From: Mytilisepta virgata
Lineage: Eukaryota > Mollusca > Bivalvia > Mytilida > Mytilidae
DNA length: 64,000 nucleotides
Assembly: GCA_028015205.1 (NCBI GenBank)
Contig: CM051514.1
Location: 23,700,150 to 23,764,149, forward strand
Direction: 5' to 3'
In this document: piece after piece, positions 11,990 to 24,190 of the stretch
Layout of the letters: the number at the start of each line of letters is the position of its first letter
Position numbering within the stretch: the first letter of the stretch is position 1
Made by a program: the position numbers and the translations under genes
Notes under the pieces: generated by a model
Databases searched by the model: none
The model's input: the letters and a program-made list of their open reading frames with translations, nothing else
Told to the model about the DNA's origin: nothing

Positions 11990-12090
11990 GATTTTAGGCC
12001 AGTTAAAATTAATTTTATATTATCATCCATGCCCTGTCCTCGAAAATCGGCCTGCCCCAAACTATACTACTAAAATTAAGGGCTCGATTT
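11990..12090. mobile_element. One-ended fragment related to the 3301-3650 MITE
   Basis: TTTTAGGCCAGTTAAAATTAA followed by ATCATCC and CCTCGAAAATCGGCC resembles the reverse complement of the right end of the nested MITE at 3301-3650. No opposite terminus is visible, so this is a fragment. Confidence 0.45.
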
Positions 12091-13212
12091 CTTTGGGCCG
12101 TCATCACGTAACAACTGCAATAGACTTAATTCAAATCAGAATTTGATTGATTCAGGGTGAATGTGTTGTCTGAAAATTTCACACGTTTAGGTTGATACGT
12201 TTCTTTAAATGCAGGAATTATCGATGAGTTCACTTGATCCAAACCAGTCCAACATGTTTCCATGTTTCATCCATTTTCTCTTCTGGACTAATTCTTTCAG
12301 ATATACGGTGACCAAGAGGTAACTGAAAAAATACAATATACCGCAGATGATACTATTATTAAACTACTTTCATTTCTAAATATTGAGAGAACAGATAAAA
12401 CATAGTATAAGTTTTAGTGAGCTTTTGAAAAAAAAAACACAAGCACATTACAACTTGACGTTTTTTATTAATTTTTTTTAGGGGGAATTACCTGTATAGT
12501 ATTTTGGTTTAATTTTGAATATTTTTTCAATTTGTTATAGTAAAATGATTATTGTTATAGTGAATAGACGTTTCATAGTAACAATTATTATACCTCAGTT
12601 TATTTTTTCTATATAAAAATCAAGACATTAATTTTACTATTTTTTTTACCGTTGATTAGTTTCCAAACCTAATCACCAGTAAATAGTGACGGATGATTAG
12701 CACTGGAAATTATTGACCGGGTAAAGTGTTTCGGTATAATAAAACAGTTATTTAACAGTCATTTGGGAGAGGGGACAAATTTATATTTTAATTACTTTTG
12801 GATTCATCCATTTTTGTTGGTATCGGTATTCCTGATCAGAATTTTATTTTTGTGCAAACCGAATCTCATGGATTTGTAATGACACAATATGAAATATATT
12901 TTTTATGGTCATGCATGGAAGAAATGTGTAAGGGTAAATGGGAAATAAAAAATTCCTTTACGATGAATGAAAAATAAACTTTTGACCTGCATTTTACATT
13001 TTATCAATATGCAGGAATAATGGCCTCCATTACCAGAAAGTATGAAATAAAAACCACAAAAAGGTTGCACTAAAATATCCCTGTACAACCTTCCCCTATG
13101 TTTAGATGAATACTTAATTTGCAATTCCACAAAAACAGTTATTGATGCAAAATATAACGAATCCACAGTTTAATATTTCATTGCATTTTTGCTGATATAC
13201 TATGTTAAATAG
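12091..13212. other. No gene recognised
   Basis: AT-rich sequence with no supported feature. The 85-codon minus-strand frame near 12909-13166 matches nothing I know. Confidence 0.4.
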
Positions 13213-13215
13213 TAA

Positions 13216-13442
13216 GGCCAAATAAAAAAATACATGTGTTTAGGGTAACACACTGAAAAAAGTTAGGTAGGGTAGGTAGGGAAATTTTTTTTTTTACATT
13301 AATTTTTTTAGTTAGGTTGTATACTGGAGTCACCTTGACTTTAACAGTGCTTTTTGAAGAAACGTTATAAAAAATTTAGGGTAGGCACTAAAAATTAGGT
13401 AGGGTCGGGTTACCCTAAACACAACTATATTTTTTTTAGGCC
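13216..13442. mobile_element. PIF/Harbinger-like MITE, short subfamily
   Basis: A 227-bp element with TAA on both sides (13213-13215, 13443-13445). The left end is GGCCAAATAAAAAAATAC, then TGTGTTTAGGGTAAC; the right end is GTTACCCTAAACACA ... TTTTTTAGGCC. GGTAGGGTAGGTAGGG tracts lie just inside both ends. Nearly the same length as 8922-9151. Confidence 0.8.
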
Positions 13443-13800
13443 TAACACCAGGCATTTTATCAAGTTAATAGTCTTTTATCTATTATCTATGATAGAGACG
13501 TAACTATAGAGTAACGAATCATGGTATTTTTCTACAATTTACATGGGAGTTGCTTATGATACGAACGATACAGTCCTATGAGTTATTTATTAAAACGTGT
13601 GCTATTATAATTTAAAAATTAATGAATGATTTTTCATGTGAAATTAATAGATTATGCAGTTATTTGATGGAAAAATTGTACTGGCGCATTTTCCCAAAAT
13701 AGTTTGTAAAAACCTCATACGTGTCTACAATACAAATTTTCTAGTACATACAGAGCCTTGACAAAAGATGAACATTGAACTGGAGGGACCACTTTTTTTT

Positions 13801-13991
13801 AGCTCACTTGGCCCAAAAGTTCAGCAATTGTCCTTTATTGCCAAATTTTTACACACCAAAATTTTACACTTATGTTTTGAGCAAAAACTGCCAAAATATC
13901 AATACACCAAAATGTCCCGATGACGGGGTACTCAATGCTGAAATCATAAATGATAGGCAGTTGAAAATTCAGTACTTATCACAGCCTCTAG
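13801..13991 (+). mobile_element. Short deletion derivative of the Helitron-like family
   Basis: It opens after a T-run with AGCTCACTTGGCCC, a variant of the family 5' end, and closes 191 bp later with CAGCCTCTAGTTTT, the family 3' signature. The interior tandem repeats are missing and the hairpin arms are degraded. Non-coding. Confidence 0.55.
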
Positions 13992-14889
13992 TTTTATAAA
14001 CTGATAATTTGTAAATTACTTCTACAACTAATGTTAAAACAAAACCAGTTCATTATTAATGGCAGATTTTCACTGAGATTAATCAAATCAAATTCCCTAA
14101 TGAAGTCGGCAAGAAAAATAATGAACAACAATCTTTAGATAAAATTTCAAATAACTTAATTTGGTATCACGTCTTTCTCTGTAATTTGTTTGATTACATA
14201 ACACACAGATTTGTACTTTTATTTAATGTCATGATAATTAAAATACATGATGAAGTTGTCTTGTGTGTGATCATCTAATTAGGTACGGCATATCACCTCA
14301 ATCAGGTTAAATTGTCTATTTCTTCAATCAGCTATATAAAACCTCACAGAAATATTGATCCTGTTCCTATAGCTATTGGATTAGTGTACATATTCTTTTC
14401 TTCAGAAAAAAATAGATCACGCTTAGCATGAAAAAGTTCCAACAGCTGATATCCGTGACATAATAGCCTAGTCGAAGTGTTTCTGTTGTTTCTAATGTAG
14501 GTAAGATTTAAATTATGTTACGATTGATTTTCTTACGATGTAAAAATCTGTGCAAAATATGATTTTTCACGATGATTTAAATCTTTATATTTATCATATA
14601 CAGAAATGTCAGGTAGAATTATGATATCCATATTATGCAAAGATGAATTGTATTTGTTTTTAGAAGAATAATGTATTAGTTATTCATAATATATTGAAAT
14701 TCAATATTTATTTATTTTTCCAGAATTGAAAAATTTCATTTCAGGAATAGTTATTAATTTTATTGTATTAATGCAAAAAATGTATCATAATTAAGTTGGA
14801 TAAGTCAGGTCTTTTTATATTTATAAGATGACAGGGTTAAATTCATGAATGGATTATTATGAAAATCAATGATGTGGTGTGTATGTCAA
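13992..14889. other. No gene recognised
   Basis: AT-rich sequence without supported features. Confidence 0.4.
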
Positions 14890-15668
14890 CGAAACAAGGT
14901 ACCATTGGGCCTGTGAAAACTTTCCACCTTTTGGTTCTGGTTGGATGGAGAACATGGCCACCATAAGCCATCTTTGATTTTTATTGGCACATTTTCAAAA
15001 ATCTTCTCTAAAACTACATTATGAAATGTTTTGAAACTTTGCAGGATTGATGACAGCAATACCCTCATAAAGCAATCCACCTTTGGCTGAGGGTTCAGAT
15101 TCTCACCTGATTGATGTCACCAGGCTGCTAAAATTTTCTGTAGAAACCATATGGGAAAGGACTTTTTTGCCCTTTCCTCAGGAACTAATGGGCAGATCGT
15201 AACCAAAGTTGGCATGAATGATGTATGGAATGACCTCTACAAACTCTTCGTCTTTAGTTCTGATTGGTTAAACATGTTTCCCAGAGGCCATCTTTGATTT
15301 TGATTAGTCAATTTTCAAAAATCGTCACCACGGAAACTACATTCAGAAATGTTTTGAAACTTTTCAGGATTAATGACAGAAATGCTGTCTACAAATAGTC
15401 CACTTTTATCCACTTGGAAGTAAACTTAGCAGCAGTGGTCCTTAGGTGGTCCCTTTTCAGAAGTATATCCGATGACCCTACTTGTCATCCAAGATGGCCG
15501 CCACAGCCGAACAGTGTTTAAGATAGCACCTGCATTGTAATTGGAAAAATCACTGAAAGATCTTGTTTGAAACCAGTGAGCCAGTTGGAAATTGATGGCA
15601 ATGTTCCAGGCTGCCAGTCCAGATAGACATGTTCCATGTGAGCGATACAGACTCCTGGGAGCCTCTAG
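14890..15668 (+). mobile_element. Helitron-like fragment with about 320-bp repeat and intact 3' end
   Basis: Two diverged copies of a roughly 320-bp unit share GCCATCTTTGATTTT (14968 and 15287), TCAAAAATC and GAAATGTTTTGAAACTTT. A monomer with AAGATGGCCGCCACAGCCGA (about 15491) follows. It ends with hairpin AGACTC-CTGG-GAGCCT (15649-15664, one mismatch) and CTAG (15665-15668). The 5' hairpin is not visible, so the left boundary is approximate. Confidence 0.55.
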
Positions 15669-16139
15669 TGTTTAAGGTCTAAGGTCAAATGTCAACTCCA
15701 ATTAGAGAATTGTTTTACTGTTTCAGATTGGTGAAATTAAAAAAATTGAAGGAATTCATGTGTAGATAAAATTCTTGAATTTTACTTAGTAATATTTTTT
15801 CACTGAATAATAATTATAATTATTTTTTGTAGCAAACTTGTGGCATTTTACCTCAGAAACAGAAATTACACTTACCTTTGAAATCGCACAAATAATGTGA
15901 CTTGAAAGAACGAAGAAAAAAAATTCAGGTAGGAAATACCTTTGTATTTATACTGCTTGATAATACCGGTATTTGCATTGGTATGACTGATTGCACTTTC
16001 TGCTTCACTTGGGGAAGATCTTGTTTTATTTTGTCTCTGTCCATCCGCCTATTAGTTAATGTCATGAGTACCAGATCTCCAAAAGTTTATATTGGAAATG
16101 AACAATTGTATAGAATAAAAGCTTTATTTGAAGCATATA

Positions 16140-16230
16140 CTGTAGAACCTCGATGGCTTGAACTTAAAGGGCCATCAAAATATCTTTGATTTATCGGCAG
16201 TTCGAGTTACTGAAGCTTGTATCAATCAGG
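16140..16230 (+). mobile_element. Tc1/mariner- or pogo-like terminal fragment
   Basis: TA followed by CTGTAGAACCTCGATGGCTTG (about 16138-16159) resembles the terminal inverted repeats of pogo/Tigger-type elements ('CAGTAGAACCTCG'). Only one end is seen and no transposase. Low-confidence fragment. Confidence 0.35.
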
Positions 16231-16339
16231 AAATAATGTATACAAGTTGGAATATCTAATCATTACCATTCGAAATTATTAATTAAAATTTAACAGGATA
16301 ATCGCTAATTAAACTTTAATTAACTTCTTTATTACTGTT

Positions 16340-16820
16340 GGATATTGGAATTATTGCCAAAATTATAGTTTCCTGGACATTTTTCTCAAACCCTTTTACC
16401 AACTGACCTTATTTTTGGTATATGAGGTTGTTATTATGTATAATGCTGTATACAGATCAAGTGTGAGTTTCACACTTATCAGATAATTATTGTGAGAGTT
16501 ATTGTCCTTGGAGATAGAAATTATTGTCAAATTATTATTTTTCAATACTTTTTTGTAAACTGTTTTACCAGTTGATCTTATTTTTGGTATGTAGGCTTAT
16601 AATGATGAGCTACAGATCAAAGTTTGAGTTTAAGGCTGATCTGGTTATTATTTGGAAACATAGTTTTAGGAATCACTCTGTCCACCTGTGTCCGATTCAC
16701 ATAGTCAAGAAGCATTTGGTATGTTCTCTCACAGCCCAAGCCAGTAGGGGACATTGTATTGCTCAGCCAAATTTTCAGAATTGTGGTGGTCATGTTTTAT
16801 GTCTGTTCCAAACAAAATGA
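16340..16820. repeat. About 170-bp tandem repeat, two diverged copies
   Basis: TTTTACCAACTGACCTTATTTTTGGTAT-like sequence near 16395 recurs near 16565, both followed by 'acagatcaa' and 'gagttt' stretches. This gives a period of about 170 bp. It resembles the tandem interiors of the hairpin-bounded elements, but no termini were identified. Confidence 0.5.
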
Positions 16821-16824
16821 CAAC

Positions 16825-17340
16825 TTTGGACCTTCCATACATTATTCCTGCCAAGTCTGCTTATCAATGCTCTTATAGTTTTCAGAGGAGTTGATGAAAC
16901 TGTGATTTCCCATAGGTTTACATACAAATTATGTTCCATTGTAGCCACCATGTATGCCACCTGATCAACACCGAATAAGGAGTTTTTGTAGAGGGTCTCC
17001 AAATCATCATTCTATAAAGTTTGAAAAGATTTGGCACTGTAGTAATTTGACCAATCAGAATCAAGAATTGCCTATGGCAGCCATGTTTTTTATTCAATCT
17101 AGATTATTATATGAAGACTTTTTCTAAAGGACCTTCCATACATTATCCATGAAAACTTTGGCTGTTACTGGCCTTGTAGTTTCAGTGGAGATGTAAAAAT
17201 TTTGATTCTTCATGGGCTTCAATGCAAATTACCTATGTACCACTGCAGCCAGCATGTATGCTGTCCAGTCAACACCGAATAGGAAATCTTTGTAGAGGAT
17301 CCCCAATCATATTTCCTATAAAGTTCGAAAAGATTTTGGA
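16825..17340. repeat. About 301-304-bp tandem duplication, two copies
   Basis: CCTTCCATACATTAT at 16831 recurs at 17132 (offset 301). TCAACACCGAATA near 16966 recurs near 17270 (offset 304). Both units end in TCTATAAAGTTTGAAAAG-like sequence. The copies carry many substitutions, so the duplication is not recent. Confidence 0.7.
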
Positions 17341-19306
17341 CTACTCTATACACCATTTTGCAAAGTTTAGTTTAATTCGTCTTAATGGTTAGAGAGTTGG
17401 TGAATTTTCTAACAATGGCAGGCCACAGATGCAAAGTAATGACAAATAGATCACCTGGCCCTGTGAGATAATAAAAGGAAACAGAAAAATTTTAAATTAG
17501 CTTTACCAGAGTTCTTCAACAGTGTCTAGAACTTTTGAATGAATAGCTGGATATGAGTGATACTTGGAATTTTTGTTGTGTGACATAAATAAGAATTGTT
17601 TTGACCCCATTTCCAAGCATATTTTAAACCATGTTTATTCAAGTTTTGATTTTGAGAACTTTTCACTCTTATAAGTCTTTATAACTCTTCTAATTTATTT
17701 TTGGGAAATTTGAAATCCATGAAATTAAGAGTCCATGAATATATAAATCTACATAAATTTGTGTCAATGAAAATAACTTAATTCATAGTTTGTGGTGGTT
17801 TACTTTTTAAAACCATATTTTCAAGTCATACTGTGGTAGATAATTGCTTTAGATTTTTTTTCTTTTTAAATGTCATGCAGTTTACATTCTTGAAATGACA
17901 AGTTGTGTGTATCGAGGGAATTTTCTATGTCATAGCTGAACTAAGTATGTAAGTATATCTCACATTTTGAATTCATAAATTTGGTTTGATTCATTAAGTT
18001 GAAAAAAAATCATTGGAATGAAATTTTTCCAGTATAAGCTGGATTTCAGGATTTTGGTAAATTCTCAAATCTATATGTTATGTAAGAAAACGCGCAAATG
18101 ATTTTCGATTCTCGACAGCTTCTATACTTTCACCCAAGCCTTTATGTCAGCCATGAATGCTTGACATTACTTGAAATTGAAAGCAAAAAATTCAAGGCTT
18201 TGATGCTTGATTTTTACACAGGTTGCAAATGAAAGCCCTTAAAAATTGGATGTTGTTCTGCTTTTGATGGTCACAGATTGTGTGCCACAGTATTTATTGT
18301 AAAATGTATAGATCGCCAAATATTTAGTATTGAAAACTTGTTTTTAAAGTCAAAATTTTTGAGCTTGAAAGTCCTGGAAAAATTACTTTTTAGAACCCAA
18401 CAATGTATAACTGTAATACAAATTTGACACATAGGCTTTTAGTTTAGTGAAGGTTTCCATATCGATGTATGGTTAAGGCATTGTTACCAGAATTTCAAAC
18501 ATTAAAAGGAAATGGTCAAGAGTGAGATTTGTCCAAATGGCCTTAGGGAGAGGGAGTGGTTCAACTTTAAATGATCGCTAACCTATCAGTTTGTGTCCAG
18601 CTTGTGTCAAGGTGTGATTGACTCTGATTTCGATTGACAAGAATTGCAAGTTTTCATGCTGTAGATTGATTGTTCTCTGTGTTCTCTTGCTTCCCCCACC
18701 AACAAAACTTGTCAGCTACGATATAGTCCAATGTGCTTAAACTGCTGTCGTCATACAGAAGCCTAAAAAATATTGAAACCTATGCAAATTCAATTGTTGT
18801 AGCCAAACCTAAATCAGTAAACATTTTTTATCTTGAATTCTGTGAACATATGCTTTAACATGAACAAGGAAGTAATCACAGCAGAACGAGTTAAAAGCTG
18901 TAATTTCTTGGTAATCTGGTGTAAAGAAATTGACACATTTATTTGGTGTTACAGATTCATTTATTCTTAATTTGAAATTTTACTTGATCGATACCAATAA
19001 AACTAAAATGCTGCTGTCTCATGCAATCAGCGTCTTAATTTCGATCAAATTTGCAGTTTTGTTTGCTGATAGGCAACGAAACCAATATCATAATACAGAG
19101 TGACAGTTTTTCAGTTTCATTTCAAAAAGTAACCTACTGTGTATCCCTTTTTATTACATATCAATAATTTCTACTTGATTAAAAAAATTTTGTTTTGAGG
19201 TTATAGTAAATTTCTGCTAGATTGACTGGACTATATTTCAAGCATTTCTTTAAAAAAGTGAAAAGTATTACACTATCTTTTGTTTCCAGTAGTTGTAATG
19301 AATTAT
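17341..19306. other. No gene recognised
   Basis: Nearly 2 kb of AT-rich sequence with no supported coding frame, array or inverted repeat. Confidence 0.4.
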
Positions 19307-19565
19307 TATACCCCCCACAAACAAAGTTTGGGGGGGGTATATAGGAATCACCTTGTCCGTCTGTCTGTCCGTCTGTCCATATATCTTGTAAGCGCAACTC
19401 CTCCTAGACCGCTCAATGGATTTCAACAAAACTTTACAGAAAGGAAGTACATCCTTCAAAGATGTGCATGAAGAAAAATCTTTGCTTTCTGATATCACAC
19501 AAGGGAGATAATTGGACTTCAAAGCGGGGGGTATCCTTTGTGAGCTTTGCTCACAGTACATCTAG
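19307..19565 (+). mobile_element. Compact hairpin-bounded element with CTAG end
   Basis: The 5' hairpin is TATACCCCCCACAAAC / GTTTGGGGGGGGTATA (19307-19342). A CCGTCTGTCTGTCCGTCTGTCC tract follows, then one short body. The 3' hairpin TGTGAGC-TTT-GCTCACA (19539-19555) is followed by GTACAT and CTAG (19562-19565), then TT. Hairpin, short spacer, CTAG, T is the textbook Helitron 3' arrangement. I recall this 3' block as frequent in mussels. Translated frames are incidental. Confidence 0.65.
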
Positions 19566-20201
19566 TTGTATTTGCCACTGCTTACATGTCCCAAATAAAC
19601 ATTGCAGAATATGTGGAAGTTATGTAACCGAAAGTTTGATCCATGTTGACTTTTAAGACATGTCAAATTGATTTTTTTAAAAAGTACAGAATAATAGTGA
19701 GGTCCGTAGTATTTCATATAGAATTCATTTGGCGAAGTATGTGAGACTCACAGTAAGAGCTGACAGTTTTAAAGTATCGATTAAGACGAGTAGTGCCAAA
19801 ACTGCTTACAATACTGACACAAAAGTCTCAGATTTTAACACAGTTTTGACATAAAATACAAAAATAATATACAGTGCTGAAACAAATTGCCAAAATTATA
19901 CGCAATAACCACCTAAAAGTGCCAAAATTATTCAGAGGAGATGGTATGATTTCAGCAACTTTTTGGTCCATCTGACATGAAAAGTTAAAATTAAGATTTC
20001 AGATTCAAATATGTGTAATTTTTATCGTTTAATGATCGAACTTTAACAATCTGCCATTCGTTATATAAAAGCCCTTCCCATGATGCAGCATTGACATCAT
20101 GAACGTCTGCTAAATCAAGGATTTGAAATAAAGTGAACTTGTTTTCACAGTAGATTTTGGCCAAAACAATTAAGAGCAACAGCCTTGCCCAAAAAGTTTT
20201 T
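19566..20201. other. No gene recognised
   Basis: AT-rich, no supported feature. Confidence 0.4.
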
Positions 20202-20717
20202 TTAATATAATGGTTGTCTTACATAAAGACACATTTCAGTTGCTCATATCAAAATTTTAATTAAGGATGCTCACTGGTCATGTTTTGGTCTTTTTGTCAG
20301 ATTTTCGTAATCCTCAGGTTTTATCCATTTCTTAAACATGAAATTTTTTGCCCGTGAACCCTCGCTTTTTCTTTTATAATTCAATCATATATACCTTAAA
20401 ATGGTATTTGACAAACTCTTATGAAATCCTTTTTATTTTTTCATACATTTTTGAGAGATTGAAGTTGTCAATGCAAAGACAATGAAAAATCCAGAGAAAA
20501 CCCATTTCCTGCAAATTTTCAAGGCCTTATAGCTCTAAAATGAGCACATGAACCTATATTTTTTCTTGCTTATTTGTTTACTATTCATATGTTCTCTCAA
20601 ACTAAAACACCTATTTCAAATCCAATTTATTTCCTATTAGACCTGTGATCATCCTTAATATAATGTTTGTCTTACATAAAGACACATTTCAGTTGTTCAT
20701 ATCAAAATTTTAATTAA
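20202..20717. mobile_element. TTAA-flanked TIR element between 63-bp direct repeats
   Basis: A 390-bp core (20265-20654) starts GGATGCTCACTGGTC and ends GACCTGTGATCATCC, 15-bp TIRs with two mismatches, with TTAA on each side. On both sides lies a 63-bp direct repeat (20202-20264 and 20655-20717) containing GTCTTACATAAAGACACATT, differing at only a few positions. The direct repeats themselves begin and end in TTAA. No transposase. TTAA targets suggest piggyBac- or Kolobok-type mobilisation, which is inferred. Confidence 0.6.
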
Positions 20718-22140
20718 AAGGTCAAAAAATTTAGGTGTTTTTCAATGATTTCTTCACAAATGGCATTTCTGACAGCATATTACCACTATAACAGAAAGTT
20801 CTTGTTGAAAACAAGACACGTTCCTTAAAGTGTAACATTTTAAGAGTACTTAATAATAATTTGGAGTAAATTTTTCATTACTTTTTATTTTGGAATTCGA
20901 GGGGCAAAACATCAGGCAAAAACATACCATGTCCTTTAAAAAAAGCAAGGAAATATGCACATTTGAAAAATTTTGCTGTATGGAGTTTATTTATTTATGG
21001 TTGTAATAGACAGATGGACAGAGACTGAGGCTAAATCAATAGCCATGGAAGTGTAGGAGAAAAATAGCTTGGAAAATGAAAAATGTTATTCAAACACGTA
21101 ATATGGGGCACTAGTATGCATCAAAGATTTAATCCCATCAAAATATATGCAAGCACAAACAATTGAAAATTTCAAGGGTTAGAAATTGAGCCATCTATTT
21201 TGAGTTTATAACGTTCATTACAATGTAATTCTTGCTGAGGAAGACAATATTCTTAACAAATTAAGTGTAGGAGTTCATTTACGTATTTGTCTAAATAAGG
21301 AAATTCTGCTGGCCATGTTAGCATTAAAGTTTTATTGATTGGGATAGTGTGATGTTGTATAAGCTGATTGTCTGAGCTCACCTGGACAATAAAAGTTGTC
21401 CATGGTCTTCTTAAAAGTCATTTATCTTTTGAGGAACATTTGGGGCTGACTTTAACTAAACATTTACGGGATTATTTTTGAGATAGTACTCTTTTGAATG
21501 GGACTGATTACAAAAACCAGTTCAATAAGGCAACCATGTCCTGTAGTTTGTTGACATCTTTTGAAATTGGGACTGTTTTTTTTACAACAGAATATATTTA
21601 GTTCTTTTATTTTTTGGCATTTGTACGGTGGGTGATGAAGAAGAAAGTTTTTTGTATCAGCCATCATTGAATGGTACATTATATAAATAGGTCTAGGCTT
21701 CAGTACCTCAGGTGACAAAAGGTGAATTTGTAGAATGTTTTGGAACTGTGGGATGTCAAATCATGCTCCCTATACAAGACGGAATTTCTCCTATCCAATC
21801 CAGGATTGACACTTATCATTGAACTATGATTAAAATTATTTTATTCCTGAAAAATATATTTGGGTTTTTTATAATTATAATTTTTTTTTTCTTTAAAAAG
21901 ATAATATTTGATGTCATCATAAGAATAGATTCTTGATACTTCTGAGTCTTGTGACTGTTTTAATTAATACATAAAAAAAGTTCTAAGCTTGTCATATGAC
22001 AGTATAACTGGTTTGTTATGAGGAAAAATCAGTTGGAGAAACAAAAACAGGCTTGATTGTAGAATTGCAGAGACTTGCAAAGAGTATTTCGTTATGAGTT
22101 TTTCCCTATATTCTAATATAATAAACGTCATTATTTCATA
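20718..22140. other. No gene recognised; possible decayed hairpin element
   Basis: GAGCTCACCTGGACAATAAAAGTTGTCC at 21374-21401 has a GGACAA/TTGTCC dyad and recalls the 5' ends of the hairpin-bounded families. No matching 3' end was established. The rest is plain AT-rich sequence. Confidence 0.35.
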
Positions 22141-22403
22141 GGGGCCTCGGTGGATGAGTGGTCTAGGTAGTTCGTCCTGACTACTAATCATCACTAGCCT
22201 GTCAACACTGAGGTTGTGAGTTCGAATCTCACCTGTGGCGGGGTGTGTTCGACTCCGATCTAAATTGACAAGGATTACCAATTTTCCTACTGAAGGTCGG
22301 TGGTTCTCTCCGGGTACTCCGACTTCCTCCACCAATAAAAACTGGCCGCCGCGAAATAGCCAAGTGTGCTGAAAACGGCGTAAAATCCGAACTAAATAAA
22401 CAA
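22141..22403 (+). mobile_element. Full-length tRNA-derived V-SINE-like element
   Basis: The tRNA-like head has an A-box-like TGGATGAGTGG (22151-22161) and a B box GAGTTCGAATCTC (22218-22230), the internal RNA polymerase III promoter. The central TTCTCTCCGGGTACTCCGAC and CTTCCTCCACCA (about 22313-22333) resembles the V-domain of V-SINEs. It ends with AATAAAAACTGGCC and an AAAC-rich tail. Short ATTTCAT-like target duplications flank it. The bivalve RUDI SINE is a plausible name, from memory. A 149-codon antisense frame here is an artefact. Confidence 0.85.
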
Positions 22404-23910
22404 AACATTTCATTAACTCATTTTGAAGTTATATGTAGACCAACTTCTACAATTAAAATATACATTAAAACGAGATAATTATCTCAATTTTTTAAATTTT
22501 AATGTTTTATATCTAGTTTTGGTTTTGGAGGTTTGAGAACACTCATAAATTTTCTTACTTCAAACTCAAAAGGGAGTTAATATTTCACCAAATTAAATAA
22601 TGTGTTTAATCAATGAACTCATAGAAATGAACCATGATAATATATTATCAAAATACACTATTAAATTTAAGATAATTGCTGATTTAATGGTGCAAAGATA
22701 TTTAAATTTGATATAAAAATAACCTCATAACAAATTTTTGAAAAAAAATGTTTTTTATATGAAATATATAGAGAAATACTTTTGACTTGTCACTGTAAAT
22801 TTAAAACCTGTAAGAACATTGGTAAAAACCGTTCTTTGACAGAATCAGGAAATTTCCAAGCTTCATATATGAAGGATGTTTGCCAGACAATTCTATATAT
22901 TACAAGTCATTTGATGCCAGAGCTATTATATGTCTTCAAAAAATGTCTAGGTGCATACAACATTCATTTATCCAGACATGTAAACCAAGAAAATTTCTAT
23001 TTTTTTTATTTCAGTCTTGACATTGTTTGTTTTCCTTTAATTTTTGTGACAGTTTGTTGTACCAAAGCTAAGAATTATAAGGCTTTTGAAAGATCTGTTC
23101 CACACATGAAGCATTTTGAATGTTTAACCTGAGGTCAACCTGTCAAATTTTATTGGTATCTTGTTTATGTGAAAGACCAATATTGTGTGTGTCACACATA
23201 CTGGTTGCAGTCTGAGATTCCTCTCACAAAAAAACGGCTATTTAGCTTAGCTGGCTATTTATATATAAGCCCCACAGCTGTGAGCTGTTGCCAGCATTTA
23301 CTCTGTTCTGTGGTGTGATGCATTGATTATTATACAGTATGATGTCCAAGTGAGAGTAGTTGTTTCTTAAAGTTCAAATCAAGTCGACTGTGAGCACATA
23401 ATTGATTATTTGAAACCATACATAGTGGTGAAATACCATTTCTTAGTGATAGAAATATTCCAATCTGTAAAAAATCTGGATTCGCAATTCCATTTTTGGT
23501 AAATTATTAAAATTGATCTGTGTTGCTGAGACGCATTTATTCGGGCAAGATTTAGAAACATCCAAGTGATGCAGATACAGCACATGTTTCACTCCCCTAT
23601 ACTATAGCCCCTTTAATGTTTTAAAATGGCAGAACAGCTTTGCCCCTGGACCCCATTATACTCCTAAATTTCATCAAGTAGGGTTAATTGGCATCTTTGC
23701 ATCAGGTGCTTCAGAAGGGTAAGCAAGTCCTGCTCCGATAACAGCACCTGTCACATTTGATAACAAGTTTCGATAGTATAATGAATCTAAGTTTTCAAAC
23801 AATGCAAATGATTCCATTGTTTTGCATAAGCATTTGTGAATAATTAAATTTGAATTGTAACAGACTGTTTGATTGGTTGTTAATGTTTGATTTAAATATT
23901 CCTGACCTAA
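22404..23910. other. No gene recognised
   Basis: AT-rich. The 116-codon frame at 22782-23132 resembles no family I know. No repeats were identified. Confidence 0.4.
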
Positions 23911-23913
23911 TTA

Positions 23914-24187
23914 AGGTATCCGGACCATAAATGACCACGTGATTATTCAAAAGTTCCCGGAAGTTCCATACAACGCAATTGAAATGACCTCGGTAATTAT
24001 CGTCAGACTTCGGAAATGCCAATATAACTAACTTATTTTTACAGACTCTGCATATAAGCAATAAACTGTGTTTCAACTTGAGAAAAATATATTGTATATA
24101 CAAAATTCCAGCTTTAAATTGTTTGAGCCATTCACGATAAAAAAGAGATATAATTTTCGATTATGATCTATTATGGTCCGGATACCT
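23914..24187. mobile_element. MITE with 17-bp perfect TIRs
   Basis: AGGTATCCGGACCATAA (23914-23930) is mirrored exactly by TTATGGTCCGGATACCT (24171-24187). The intervening 240 bp is non-coding. Immediate flanks are TTA on the left and CAA on the right, so no clear target duplication and no superfamily assignment. Confidence 0.75.
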
Positions 24188-24190
24188 CAA

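Noticed and set aside
21964..22413. 149-codon minus-strand open frame
   Set aside because: It is largely antisense to the V-SINE at 22141-22403. Similar frames appear wherever the SINE does, for example at 47351-47626.
23790..24110. Minus-strand 102-codon frame
   Set aside because: It overlaps the TIR element at 23914-24187 and shows no family resemblance.
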